Source of the DNA: Candidatus Desulfobacillus denitrificans
GTDB taxonomy: Bacteria > Pseudomonadota > Gammaproteobacteria > Burkholderiales > Rhodocyclaceae
NCBI GenBank assembly: GCA_017347485.1
Contig: AP021857.1
Coordinates: forward strand, 558,001-622,000
Reading direction: 5' to 3'
DNA length: 64,000 nt
Position 1 is the first letter of the stretch. Every line of letters begins with the position of its first letter. The notes below the pieces were generated by a model. It was not told where the DNA came from. It did not search any database and was given only the letters and a program-made list of their open reading frames with translations. The translations under genes were made by a program, and so were the position numbers. Below, in pieces: positions 9,749 through 17,127 of the stretch.

Positions 9749-9814
9749 ATTCCCGCGGAAGCGGGAATCCATCAGCCGCTGAGATGCCTCATGGATCCCC
9801 GCCTGCGCGGGGAT
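9749..9814. repeat. Pair of dRS3-like inverted repeats (ATTCCC-N8-GGGAAT)
   Basis: Two palindromes lie between the convergent ppdK and three-TM genes. The first, 9749-9768, is ATTCCC-N8-GGGAAT. The second, 9795-9814, is the variant ATCCCC-N8-GGGGAT. They are flanked by GTC and GAC in mirror image (GTCATTCCC ... GGGGATGAC), so the whole 66-bp unit is itself an imperfect inverted repeat. The core matches the neisserial dRS3 consensus and similar repeats common in betaproteobacteria. RNA from either strand could fold into strong hairpins, so the unit may also end transcription of both genes. Confidence 0.85.
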
Positions 9815-9822
9815 GACGGCGG

Positions 9823-10569
9823 CTAGCCGGCGTCGCGCCGTTCCTCGAGCGAGGCGGCGGCGCTGATGCCGTCGAGCAGCGAGCGGCCCTTCGGCGTCAG
9901 GTGCCAGCGCACGACGTTGCGCTCGTCGATCTTCGACTCGATCAGTCCCATCGCCTTGAGCGCCGCCAGGCGCGAGGCGATCTGCTCCTTCGGCAGCGAG
10001 GTCTTGGCGGCCAGCCCGGTGTTGGCGCCGTAGATGGCGTTGCCCTCGGCGACGGCGCGCATCAGCTCGATGTCGCCGAAGCTCACTGCGTTGCGCGGCA
10101 GCTCGACGATGGAGGCCGGCGCCGGCTCGGCGGTGTCCGCTTCGCCGGAGCGCGCGGCAAGCGCCGCCGCGGCTGGCTGCGGCGCACGCTCGGCCGAGTA
10201 TTGCAGATGCTTCACTTCGCGCCGCACCTGCTCGACCTGGCGCAGCAGACTGGCGGCGATGTTGTCGAAGAAGCGCCGCGTCACCACCACATAGAGCAGG
10301 CAGAAGCCGGCGAAGACGAACAGCTCGCTCGACTTCAGGCGGGTGGCTTCCAGCAGATGGCTGGACATCATGTTGAGGAAAAGGGGCACCGTCAGCGCGG
10401 CAACGGTGCCGAGCACCATGTGCCGGAAGGCGCTGGCCAGCGAGCCGCCGCTGTCGCGCTCGTTGAGGAAGAAGTTGGCGAGGCCGCCGAGCACGCCGGT
10501 GGCGACCATGATGCCGAGGATGACGATCAGGTGCGTGTCGATGACGGCCGCGGCTTCCGAATTTCCCAT
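9823..10569 (-). CDS. Three-TM membrane protein with C-terminal winged-helix domain
   Basis: 248 residues. Three hydrophobic segments occupy roughly residues 10-35 ('HLIVILGIMVATGVLGGLANF'), 47-65 and 77-95, followed by a charged helix ('LLRQVEQVRREVKHLQYSAE') likely to form a coiled coil, an Ala/Pro-rich linker, and a cytoplasmic domain from about residue 165 that resembles a MarR/winged helix ('ASRLAALKAMGLIESK', 'VVRWHLTPKGRSLLDG'). The layout recalls the three-TM 'YEATS-associated' family, but I could not confirm that. The start is set by a GGGGAGGG Shine-Dalgarno; the frame is open 14 codons further. A membrane-tethered sensor of unknown signal is the cautious reading. Confidence 0.72.
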   Translation of the reverse strand: MGNSEAAAVIDTHLIVILGIMVATGVLGGLANFFLNERDSGGSLASAFRHMVLGTVAALTVPLFLNMMSSHLLEATRLKSSELFVFAGFCLLYVVVTRRFFDNIAASLLRQVEQVRREVKHLQYSAERAPQPAAAALAARSGEADTAEPAPASIVELPRNAVSFGDIELMRAVAEGNAIYGANTGLAAKTSLPKEQIASRLAALKAMGLIESKIDERNVVRWHLTPKGRSLLDGISAAASLEERRDAG

Positions 10570-10632
10570 ACGCCCTCCCCGTGTGCGTGATGGAACCGTA
10601 CTATGCCACAAGCCGCGGGGCGGGAACAGGCA

Positions 10633-10908
10633 TCATTTCGGCTGGGGCGCCGCGCGGCTCAACTGCTTGGCCTGCACCTTGTCGTTCAGAAACTGCACGG
10701 AAATCGCGGTGTTGCCCTCGCGCCAGGTGGCCATGCCGCCGGACAGGCCGCCGATGCTGACGGCGCTCGTCTCGGTCGGCTCGCCGAGCAGGGCGACGAC
10801 CTCCTTCTGGCTCATGCCGTTGTGGATCCGCTCGAAGCTCTCGGCGCTGATTTTCGAGCCGCAGGCGGCGGCCGCGAAGGCCAGGATGGCAACGAGCGTC
10901 AGCCGCAT
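10633..10908 (-). CDS. Small lipoprotein with SmpA/BamE-like fold (DUF3862-type)
   Basis: 91 residues. The N-terminus 'MRLTLVAILAFAAAACGSK' is a lipoprotein signal peptide ending in the lipobox AAAC, so the mature protein should be lipid-anchored at Cys. The rest, 'FERIHNGMSQKEVVALLGEP' and 'TATW...ISVQFLNDKVQAK'-like strands, matches the small alpha/beta repeat family that includes BamE/SmpA and DUF3862 proteins. The start chosen has GGGGAAAA upstream; an ATG ten codons earlier would spoil the signal peptide. It lies 34 bp after the hemolysin-III gene on the same strand. Function unknown. Confidence 0.8.
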   Translation of the reverse strand: MRLTLVAILAFAAAACGSKISAESFERIHNGMSQKEVVALLGEPTETSAVSIGGLSGGMATWREGNTAISVQFLNDKVQAKQLSRAAPQPK

Positions 10909-10942
10909 GGCGCTTTTCCCCGCTTCGCGATTCGCCATGCGC

Positions 10943-11611
10943 TCAGGCGGCGGTCACCGGCCAGGGAATGACGTAGAAGAGCACGGCGAAGAAGTGCAGT
11001 GCCGCGCCGGCCAGCACGAAGCCGTGCCAGATGGCGTGGTTGTAGGGCAGGCGGCGCCACTTGTAGAACGCCACGCCGGCCGTGTAGGCGAGGCCGCCGG
11101 CGGCGAGGAGGGCCAGGCCGCCGGTGGCGACGCGCTCCAGCATGGGCTGGGCCGCCACCACCACGATCCAGCCCATGGCGAGGTAGAGCGAGACGACGAG
11201 GCCGTGCAGGCGACCGTTCAGGAACAGGCGCAGCACGATGCCGGCAAAAGTCAGTCCCCAGACGACGGCGAACAGCGACCAGCCCCAGGCTCCGCGCAGG
11301 TTCACCAGCAGGAAGGGCGTGTAGGTGCCGGCGATGAGGAGGAAGATCGCCGAGTGGTCGAGCGTGCGCAGCAGGCGCTTGACGCGTTCGGCCTGCACGC
11401 TGTGGTAGAGCGTCGAGGTCGTGAAGCAGAGAATCAGGGCGGCGCCGAAGATGCTGCAACCCACCATGTGCCAGGCGTCGCCGTGCAGCGCGGCGAAGGC
11501 CACCAGCACCGCCAGTCCGGCGATGGCCAGCACGATGCCGATGCCGTGCGTGATGCTGCTGGCGATTTCCTCGCGCAGCGAATAGCGGGGCAGGGCGGGC
11601 GGGGCGGTCAT
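10943..11611 (-). CDS. Hemolysin III family (TrhA/YqfA-like) integral membrane protein
   Basis: 222 residues with seven predicted membrane segments, a member of the PAQR-like hemolysin III family. Seen here: 'LREEIASSITHGIGIVLA' with the conserved SxxxH, 'STLYHSVQAERVKRLLRTLDHSAIFLLIAGTYTP' containing the conserved YH and LDHS motifs, and 'YNHAIWHGFVLAGAALHFFAV' with the terminal HxxWHxxVxxG...H set. These His/Asp residues form the family's putative metal site. E. coli YqfA/TrhA has been linked to membrane energetics; haemolysis is not established for most members. GAGAA precedes the ATG. Confidence 0.92.
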   Translation of the reverse strand: MTAPPALPRYSLREEIASSITHGIGIVLAIAGLAVLVAFAALHGDAWHMVGCSIFGAALILCFTTSTLYHSVQAERVKRLLRTLDHSAIFLLIAGTYTPFLLVNLRGAWGWSLFAVVWGLTFAGIVLRLFLNGRLHGLVVSLYLAMGWIVVVAAQPMLERVATGGLALLAAGGLAYTAGVAFYKWRRLPYNHAIWHGFVLAGAALHFFAVLFYVIPWPVTAA

Positions 11612-11685
11612 GGCGTTTTCTCGGGCGGACGAAGCGGGGCCGGGGGGATGCAATGGCGGAGTATACCCCGGCGCCCGGCGCCGAG

Positions 11686-13305
11686 TCAGGAGCGGTCCGG
11701 AATATTCCGGCGGTAGGCCTCGAGGATGTCCAGTTCCGGCTTGTACCAGGAGGTGCGGATTTCCAGGAGGCCGAGGACGGTGTGGAACAGGTTGTCGTGG
11801 CTGAAGCGCCGGTCCCGCTCGCGCAGCAGGGCCTGCCTGTCGATGTCGCCGAAGCGGCTGCCGAACCAGAAAATGGCCGGCACGCGGAGCTGGCTGTCGG
11901 GGGCGACGGCGCGCGGCAGGCCGTGCAGGAAGAGGCCGCCCTCGCCGAGCGATTCGCCGTGATCGCTCAGGTAGACCAGCGCCGTCCTGAACGACGCGTC
12001 GTTGCGCCGGAGGAGCTCGATGGCCTTGCCGAGGAAGTGATCGGTGTACAGGATGGCGTTGTCGTAGGCGTTGCCGATCTCCTCGCGGCTGCATTCGCCC
12101 AGGTCCTTGCTGCGGCAGACCGGCCGGAATTTCTCGAACGCCTCGGGATAGCGCTTGTAGTAGGCCGGGCCGTGGTTGCCCATCTGGTGCAGGACGATGA
12201 CGATGTCGCCGCGGGGGTGGCCGTCGATGTATTCCTGCAGCGGCACCAGCATGCCTTCGTCGCGGCATTCGCTGTCGCAGACCGTGTTGGCGGCGGGGGT
12301 CTTGAAGCTGCGGTAGGGCACGCGCGCCGCGGCGCCCTTCGAGTCGGAGTTGTTGTCCAGCCAGAGGACATTCGCGCCGGCGCGCCGCAGCACGTCGAGC
12401 AGGTTTTCCTCGCTGTCCGCCTGCTTCGGCTCGAAGCGCGCCATGCCCTTCGGCGAGAACATGCAGGGCACGGAGACGGCCGTCGAGGTGCCGCAGGCCC
12501 AGACGTTGTCCAGGCTGATGGCGCCGGCCTCGCGCAGGCGGGGCGTGGTGTCGCGGGCGTAGCCGTTGAGCGCGAAGCGGTCGGCGCGCGCCGCCTCGCC
12601 GATCACCAGGAGGATCAGTTCCCGCTCCGTGTCCTCGGCGGGAATGCGCGCATCCGCGGCGATGATCGCGGCCTGGGCATTGGGCAGCGGCATCATGCCT
12701 TCCCGGGCGAATTTGGCGGCGGAGGCCAGGAGGTAGGCGGGATTGGCGTGGCTCCGCAGCGATTTGTGCGCCCGCAGGAACGAGGCGTAGAAGCCGCCGA
12801 AGGAGACGGCCAGCACGGCGATGGCGAGCAGGCAGATGCCGAGCAGTCCGGCGCGTTCGAGCAGCTCGCGGCGCCAGCCGCGCCAGGCGAGCGGGACCCG
12901 CCAGAGCAGGAGGGACGGCACGACGCCGAGCAGGACGAAATAGGCGAGAAGCCGCGGCGTGATCAGGTCGAGCGCCTCATGGAGGTCGGTCTGGACGACG
13001 TTGCGCAGCATGTCCCTGTCGAGCACGACGCCGAAGCTGTCGAGGAAATAGGCCGACACCGAGGAGACCAGCAGCAGCGCCGTCAGCACCGGCTTGGTCA
13101 GCCTGCCGAAGGCGAATGCGCCGAACAGGAGGACGTTGAGCGCAAAGAAGACCATGGCCAGCGACAGCAGCGCCGCGAGGTTGCCGCCTTGCGGCGGAAA
13201 GGCCGCCAGCACCCTGGAGAAAAAGCCGAGGTTGCCGAAACCCGCGACGACCAGGCAGGCCGCCAGCAGCAGGGTGTTCCCGCTGCGTTCGGCGCGAAGC
13301 ATCAT
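11686..13305 (-). CDS. eptA: Lipid A phosphoethanolamine transferase (EptA-like)
   Basis: 539-residue inner-membrane enzyme expected to move phosphoethanolamine from phosphatidylethanolamine to lipid A phosphates, lowering negative surface charge. Five N-terminal TM helices (to about residue 170) are followed by a periplasmic alkaline-phosphatase-fold domain: 'LLVIGEAARADRFALNGYAR', then 'CGTSTAVSVPCMFS' with the nucleophilic Thr near residues 271-273, 'HQMGNHGPAYYKRYP', and the metal ligands in 'YLSDHGESLGEGG'. Cys pairs typical of EptA are present (VCDSEC, CRSKDLGEC). The ATGATG start overlaps the stop of the upstream EptC-like gene by 4 nt, showing translational coupling. The frame is open further upstream, but that is only overlap with the previous gene. 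Confidence 0.93.
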   Translation of the reverse strand: MMLRAERSGNTLLLAACLVVAGFGNLGFFSRVLAAFPPQGGNLAALLSLAMVFFALNVLLFGAFAFGRLTKPVLTALLLVSSVSAYFLDSFGVVLDRDMLRNVVQTDLHEALDLITPRLLAYFVLLGVVPSLLLWRVPLAWRGWRRELLERAGLLGICLLAIAVLAVSFGGFYASFLRAHKSLRSHANPAYLLASAAKFAREGMMPLPNAQAAIIAADARIPAEDTERELILLVIGEAARADRFALNGYARDTTPRLREAGAISLDNVWACGTSTAVSVPCMFSPKGMARFEPKQADSEENLLDVLRRAGANVLWLDNNSDSKGAAARVPYRSFKTPAANTVCDSECRDEGMLVPLQEYIDGHPRGDIVIVLHQMGNHGPAYYKRYPEAFEKFRPVCRSKDLGECSREEIGNAYDNAILYTDHFLGKAIELLRRNDASFRTALVYLSDHGESLGEGGLFLHGLPRAVAPDSQLRVPAIFWFGSRFGDIDRQALLRERDRRFSHDNLFHTVLGLLEIRTSWYKPELDILEAYRRNIPDRS

Positions 13306-15041
13306 CGTCCGCCGCCCAGCAGCGGGCGCAGGTCGACCAGTTCCTTCGGCTGGCCGGGGTCGCCGATCAGCAGCGGGCGCTCGCGGAAGCGGTCGTTGAC
13401 GAGGCTCTTCTCCGGATCGTAGCCCTCGAAGGAAAGCCCGGCGAGATCCGCCCAGGCATGAATCAGATGGGCGGTCTGCCAGGGCCGGTCGAGCGTTCCA
13501 TCGAGGCGGCGCGGCCAGGCCCGCTGCCATTCCGCTGAGCGCCAGAGCAGGAAGGGGACGGTGTACATCGGCACGGTCGGCCGGGCTTCGTTGCGGCCCA
13601 TGAAGGCGTGCCCGGGCGAATCGAAGACGTCCTCGCCGTGGTCGGAGAAATACAGCAGCATCGAGCGGCCGCCGCCGGCCTTCAGGCGCTCGATCAGGCT
13701 GGCGACGACATGGTCGTTGTAGAGGACGGCGTTGTCGTAGTGGTTGATCAGCGCAAGCTGCTTGTCGGTGACCCAGCCGGGCAGGCCGCCGCGATCGCGG
13801 AAGACGCCGAATTCGGGGGGATAGCGGTATTCGTAGACCACATGCGTGCCGAGCAGGTGCACGACGATGAACTTGCGCTCGGCCTTGTCGGCGAGGATGC
13901 GCGCGAAGGGATCGAGCACGTTGCCGTCGTGGCTGTAGGCGTTCTGCGAGCGGGCCTGGTTGAGATAGACCTGCTCGTCCGTTTGCTCGGCGAAACTGGC
14001 GAGCAGGGTGTTGCGTCCGGACAGCGTCTGCTGGTTGGTGATCCACCAGGTCTTGTAGCCGGCCTGCTTCATGATGTTCATGAGCGAGGGGCTGCTGAGA
14101 TAGAGGTCGGGATGCTCCTGGTCGGCGAAGGTGAGCGCCTGCTGCAGCGTCTCGATGGTGTAGGGCCGCGAGGCCGCCACCTGCCGGAACACCGCGAGCT
14201 GGTCGCGCATCGACTCGAGCCGCGGCGAGGTCGGGCGGGAATAGCCGTACAGGCTCATGTGCTGCCGGCTGGTCGACTCGCCGATGACCAGCACCAGGGT
14301 CGCGGGCAGGCCGGCATGCGCATCGGCCAGGCGGGCGACCGGCGGCACGCGCCGGTTCTGCTCCAGCAGCGCCTGCATTTGCCGAAGATGCCGTTCGTAC
14401 TTGGCATAGCCGACGGCGAACTGCCAGGGCACGGCCGGCTCCAGGCCGTTGGCCAGGGCCCGCGTGAAGGTGCCCGCATCGAGAGGCTTCTTCTTGTAGA
14501 CGATCCGATACGTGCCGGGCAGCACGACGAGCGCCGCGATGGCGAGCGCCAGCGCCCCCGCCGCGGCACGCGACACCGCCAGCGGCCGCAAGCCCCGCCA
14601 CAGCCACCAGGCGCCGGCGGAATACGCCAGCAGCGCCGGAATCATCCACCAGGCGAAATAGTTTTCGATGTATTCGCCGGCCTCGGCCGGATTGGATTCG
14701 AAGACGATGAACAGGACGCTTTGCGAAAATTCCTGGCGATAGATGGCGAAGTAGCCCAGATTCAGCAGGGAGAACGTCCACAGCACGAGGCCGATCGCGC
14801 CGGCCAGGGGTTTCGCCCGCCTTGGCCAGGCCAGCAGGGGCAGGAGCCAGAGCAGGCTGGCGAGGATGCCGTGCCGCAGGGGAGCGATGCCGCTCGCGCC
14901 GCCGGCGAACAGCAGCAGGTGGGTGACGCCGGAGAAGTACCAGAAGAACAGATAGGCCCGGCCGAGCCCTCGCCAATCGACCGCAAGAGGCGCGGCAGGC
15001 GGGTTGGCGGAAGGAGTTTGCGCGGTGCGGGCGGAGAGCAT
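13302..15041 (-). CDS. Phosphoethanolamine transferase, EptC/CptA-like
   Basis: 579-residue membrane enzyme of the same superfamily as its downstream neighbour but a different branch. N-terminal TM helices extend to about residue 175, then the sulfatase fold: 'LVLVIGESTSRQHMSLYGYS', 'ASRPYTIETLQQAL' (candidate nucleophile Thr near residue 295), 'VHLLGTHVVYEYRYPPEF', 'YFSDHGEDVFDSPGHAF'. This set resembles EptC/CptA (E. coli YijP), which modifies LPS core heptose phosphate. It overlaps the EptA-like gene by 4 nt and lies 89 bp below the sensor kinase gene, so one transcript is likely. The acceptor cannot be fixed from sequence. Confidence 0.88.
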   Translation of the reverse strand: MLSARTAQTPSANPPAAPLAVDWRGLGRAYLFFWYFSGVTHLLLFAGGASGIAPLRHGILASLLWLLPLLAWPRRAKPLAGAIGLVLWTFSLLNLGYFAIYRQEFSQSVLFIVFESNPAEAGEYIENYFAWWMIPALLAYSAGAWWLWRGLRPLAVSRAAAGALALAIAALVVLPGTYRIVYKKKPLDAGTFTRALANGLEPAVPWQFAVGYAKYERHLRQMQALLEQNRRVPPVARLADAHAGLPATLVLVIGESTSRQHMSLYGYSRPTSPRLESMRDQLAVFRQVAASRPYTIETLQQALTFADQEHPDLYLSSPSLMNIMKQAGYKTWWITNQQTLSGRNTLLASFAEQTDEQVYLNQARSQNAYSHDGNVLDPFARILADKAERKFIVVHLLGTHVVYEYRYPPEFGVFRDRGGLPGWVTDKQLALINHYDNAVLYNDHVVASLIERLKAGGGRSMLLYFSDHGEDVFDSPGHAFMGRNEARPTVPMYTVPFLLWRSAEWQRAWPRRLDGTLDRPWQTAHLIHAWADLAGLSFEGYDPEKSLVNDRFRERPLLIGDPGQPKELVDLRPLLGGGR

Positions 15042-15130
15042 GTGGGCACGTGGCCGGCCGGGCTGGCCGACGATGCGCCACTCTATTCACCGGCGCGTGA
15101 TCGCCCCGTGAATGCGGCGTGAAAATTTCG

Positions 15131-16396
15131 TCAAGCAGCGAAAAAATCGACGCGAAACTCGCAGCCGCCGCCGGGGTTTTCCCTGAGCTCGATGGACCAG
15201 CCCTGGCGCTGGCAGATGCGCTGCACCAGCGACAGGCCGAGGCCGAGGCCGTCGCCGCGGCTGGCGTCGCCGCGCACGAAGGGCCGGAACATGCTCTCGC
15301 GCTGCTCCGGCGGAATGCCGGCGCCCGAGTCGATCACGCTGAAGCCGCCCGGCCGCAGCACCAGGCGGACGAAGCCGCGGTCGGTGTAGTGGATGGCGTT
15401 GCGCAGCAGGTTGGAGAGCACGGCGCGCAGCAGCGGCGCCGGATGGCGGCCGGCGTCCTCGCCCTCGCTCAGGAGCGTCAGCTCGAGCCCGCGGCTGGCC
15501 GCCTCCGGCCGCAGGCGGTCGACCTGCTCGCCGGCCAATTGCGCCAGGCTGGCTTCCGCCTCCTCGCCGCCGTCGCCGGAGGTGCGCGCCAGGCGCAGGA
15601 AGGTGTCCACCAGTTCCTGCATTTCCACGCAGGCGGACTGGATGCGGCGGATCTGCGTCGCCCCGTTGGCGTCGGACAGGCCCTGCGCCAGCATCAGGTC
15701 GCAGGAGCTGGCGATGACCATCAGCGGCGTGCGCAATTCGTGGCTGACGTCGCTGGTGAAGAAGCGCTCGCGCTCGAGGGCCTGGCGCAACTGGCCGAGG
15801 GTGGCGTCGAAGGCGGCGGCGAGGCGGCCGACCTCGTCGGGGGCATGGTCCGCGGCGAGGCGCGGCGCGTTGCTCAGCAACTGTCCGTGCTGCTGCACCT
15901 GGTCGGAGAGCCGGATCACCGGGGCGATGACGCGGCGCGCCATGAGCAGGCCGAGTCCCCAGGCCGACAGCAGGCTGAGGACGAAGGCGGCGGCGACGAC
16001 GAGGTTGAGCACGAACTCGCGCCGCTCGAAATCCTCCGGATCCTGCACCAGCACGTACAGCGTGCCGTTCGCCTTGCGGGCGAGGACGTGAAATTCCTTG
16101 TCTTCCCGTTCGATTTCCTGGAAGCCGGGGCGCACCTCGGCGAGCCAGGCCGGCAGCGGCAGCTGTCCGTCCGGCCCGCGCACGTAGAGTTGCATGTCCG
16201 GGTCGAGATGGAAGGGCAAGCCCTTGTCGAGCGCATTCAGGATGTCGTCGAGCTCGCTGTTCATCTCCGAGGAGGAGTAGATTTCCTCGGTGTAGCCGAT
16301 CGACTTCACCACCGTCAGCGAGAACAGGCCGGCCACCACCAGGGCCAGCAGGACGAAGGAGACGACGATGCGGCGGGCGAGGCTCCGGTTCGCCAT
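15131..16396 (-). CDS. Two-component sensor histidine kinase
   Basis: 421 residues. TM1 at about 10-32, a periplasmic sensor domain of about 100 residues rich in acidic residues (SSSEMNSELDDI, PEDFERREF), TM2 at about 135-158, a HAMP linker ('MARRVIAPVIRLSDQVQ'), the dimerisation H-box 'FFTSDVSHELRTPLMVIASS', an N-box 'LSNLLRNAIHYT' and G boxes 'VIDSGAGIPPE' and 'GDGLGLGLSLVQRIC'. It shares one base with the regulator stop (TGATG), so the pair is translationally coupled. Its place between the regulator and two phosphoethanolamine transferases suggests a PmrB/ColS-like role, sensing envelope stress or cations. The ligand is inferred. Confidence 0.95.
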   Translation of the reverse strand: MANRSLARRIVVSFVLLALVVAGLFSLTVVKSIGYTEEIYSSSEMNSELDDILNALDKGLPFHLDPDMQLYVRGPDGQLPLPAWLAEVRPGFQEIEREDKEFHVLARKANGTLYVLVQDPEDFERREFVLNLVVAAAFVLSLLSAWGLGLLMARRVIAPVIRLSDQVQQHGQLLSNAPRLAADHAPDEVGRLAAAFDATLGQLRQALERERFFTSDVSHELRTPLMVIASSCDLMLAQGLSDANGATQIRRIQSACVEMQELVDTFLRLARTSGDGGEEAEASLAQLAGEQVDRLRPEAASRGLELTLLSEGEDAGRHPAPLLRAVLSNLLRNAIHYTDRGFVRLVLRPGGFSVIDSGAGIPPEQRESMFRPFVRGDASRGDGLGLGLSLVQRICQRQGWSIELRENPGGGCEFRVDFFAA

Positions 16397-17079
16397 CAGT
16401 CGGCCTTCTCCTGCTCGGCGAGACGGAAGCCGACGCCGTGCACGGTGTGCAGCAGCGGCTTCGGGAAGGGCTTGTCGATCTGCTGGCGCAGGCTGTGGAT
16501 GTGGCTGCGCAGGCTGTCGCTGTCGGGCGGGGCGTCGCCCCACAGCGCCGCTTCGAGGGCCTCGCGCGTGGCCACCGCCGGGCTCTTCTGCATCAGCACG
16601 GCGAGCAGCTTCAGCCCGATCGGCCCGATCTTCAGCGGCTGGCCGGCGCGGGCGACTTCCAGCGTGTCGAGGTCGTAGGCGAGGTCGGCCACCTGCAGCC
16701 GGCGCCGGCCGCCGGCGCGCGTGCGCTTGAGCACCGCCTCGATGCGCGCCGCCAGCTCGGGCAGCGCGAAGGGCTTGGTGACGTAATCGTCGGCGCCGGT
16801 GCGGAAACCCTGCAGGCGGTCGTCGAGGGCGTCGCGCGCGGTGAGCATGATCACCGGCGTGTCGCGGCGCTCGCCTTCGCGCAGGCGCTGGCACAGCGCG
16901 TAGCCGTCCATGCCCGGCAGCATGACGTCGAGCACGATCAGGTCGTAATGGTTCGTCGCCGCCAGGTGCAGGCCGCTCAGGCCGTCCTGCGCGCAGTCCA
17001 CTTCATAGCCCTTGAGGGCGAGATAGTCGGCCAGGTTGGCCAGGATGTCCCGGTTGTCCTCCACCACCAGTATGCGCAT
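16396..17079 (-). CDS. OmpR/PhoB-family response regulator
   Basis: 227 residues. The receiver domain (1-115) has the acidic pocket 'LVVEDNRDI', phosphoacceptor Asp51 in 'LIVLDVMLPGMDG', the Thr/Ser 'VIMLTARDA' and Lys 'DDYVTKPFALPEL'. The C-terminal winged helix (about 130-222) has the recognition region 'LRSHIHSLRQQIDKPF' and wing 'LLHTVHGVGFRLAE'. Coupled to the downstream kinase. The upstream YejM-like gene ends 48 bp before its start. Likely targets are the flanking lipid A and core modification genes, by analogy with PmrA; no repeat operator was identified. Confidence 0.95.
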   Translation of the reverse strand: MRILVVEDNRDILANLADYLALKGYEVDCAQDGLSGLHLAATNHYDLIVLDVMLPGMDGYALCQRLREGERRDTPVIMLTARDALDDRLQGFRTGADDYVTKPFALPELAARIEAVLKRTRAGGRRRLQVADLAYDLDTLEVARAGQPLKIGPIGLKLLAVLMQKSPAVATREALEAALWGDAPPDSDSLRSHIHSLRQQIDKPFPKPLLHTVHGVGFRLAEQEKAD

Positions 17080-17127
17080 TGCCGTGCCGTTCCCCTGCTT
17101 GCAAGCGGCAAGACTACCACCGGGGAG

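Noticed and set aside
6868..9750. A 960-codon open frame on the minus strand opposite ppdK
   Set aside because: Antisense shadow; low-complexity His/Leu/Ala-rich translation, while the plus strand encodes a full PPDK.
11241..11268. Sequence resembling the dispersed repeat inside the hemolysin-III gene
   Set aside because: It encodes conserved family residues (WGLTFAGIV), so similarity to the GGGGACTGACTTTTGC core is probably chance.
13306..15090. Upstream extension of the EptA-like frame to 1134 codons
   Set aside because: The extra part overlaps the EptC-like gene in another frame and has no domain; the ATGATG at 13305 with ATGA overlap is the natural start.
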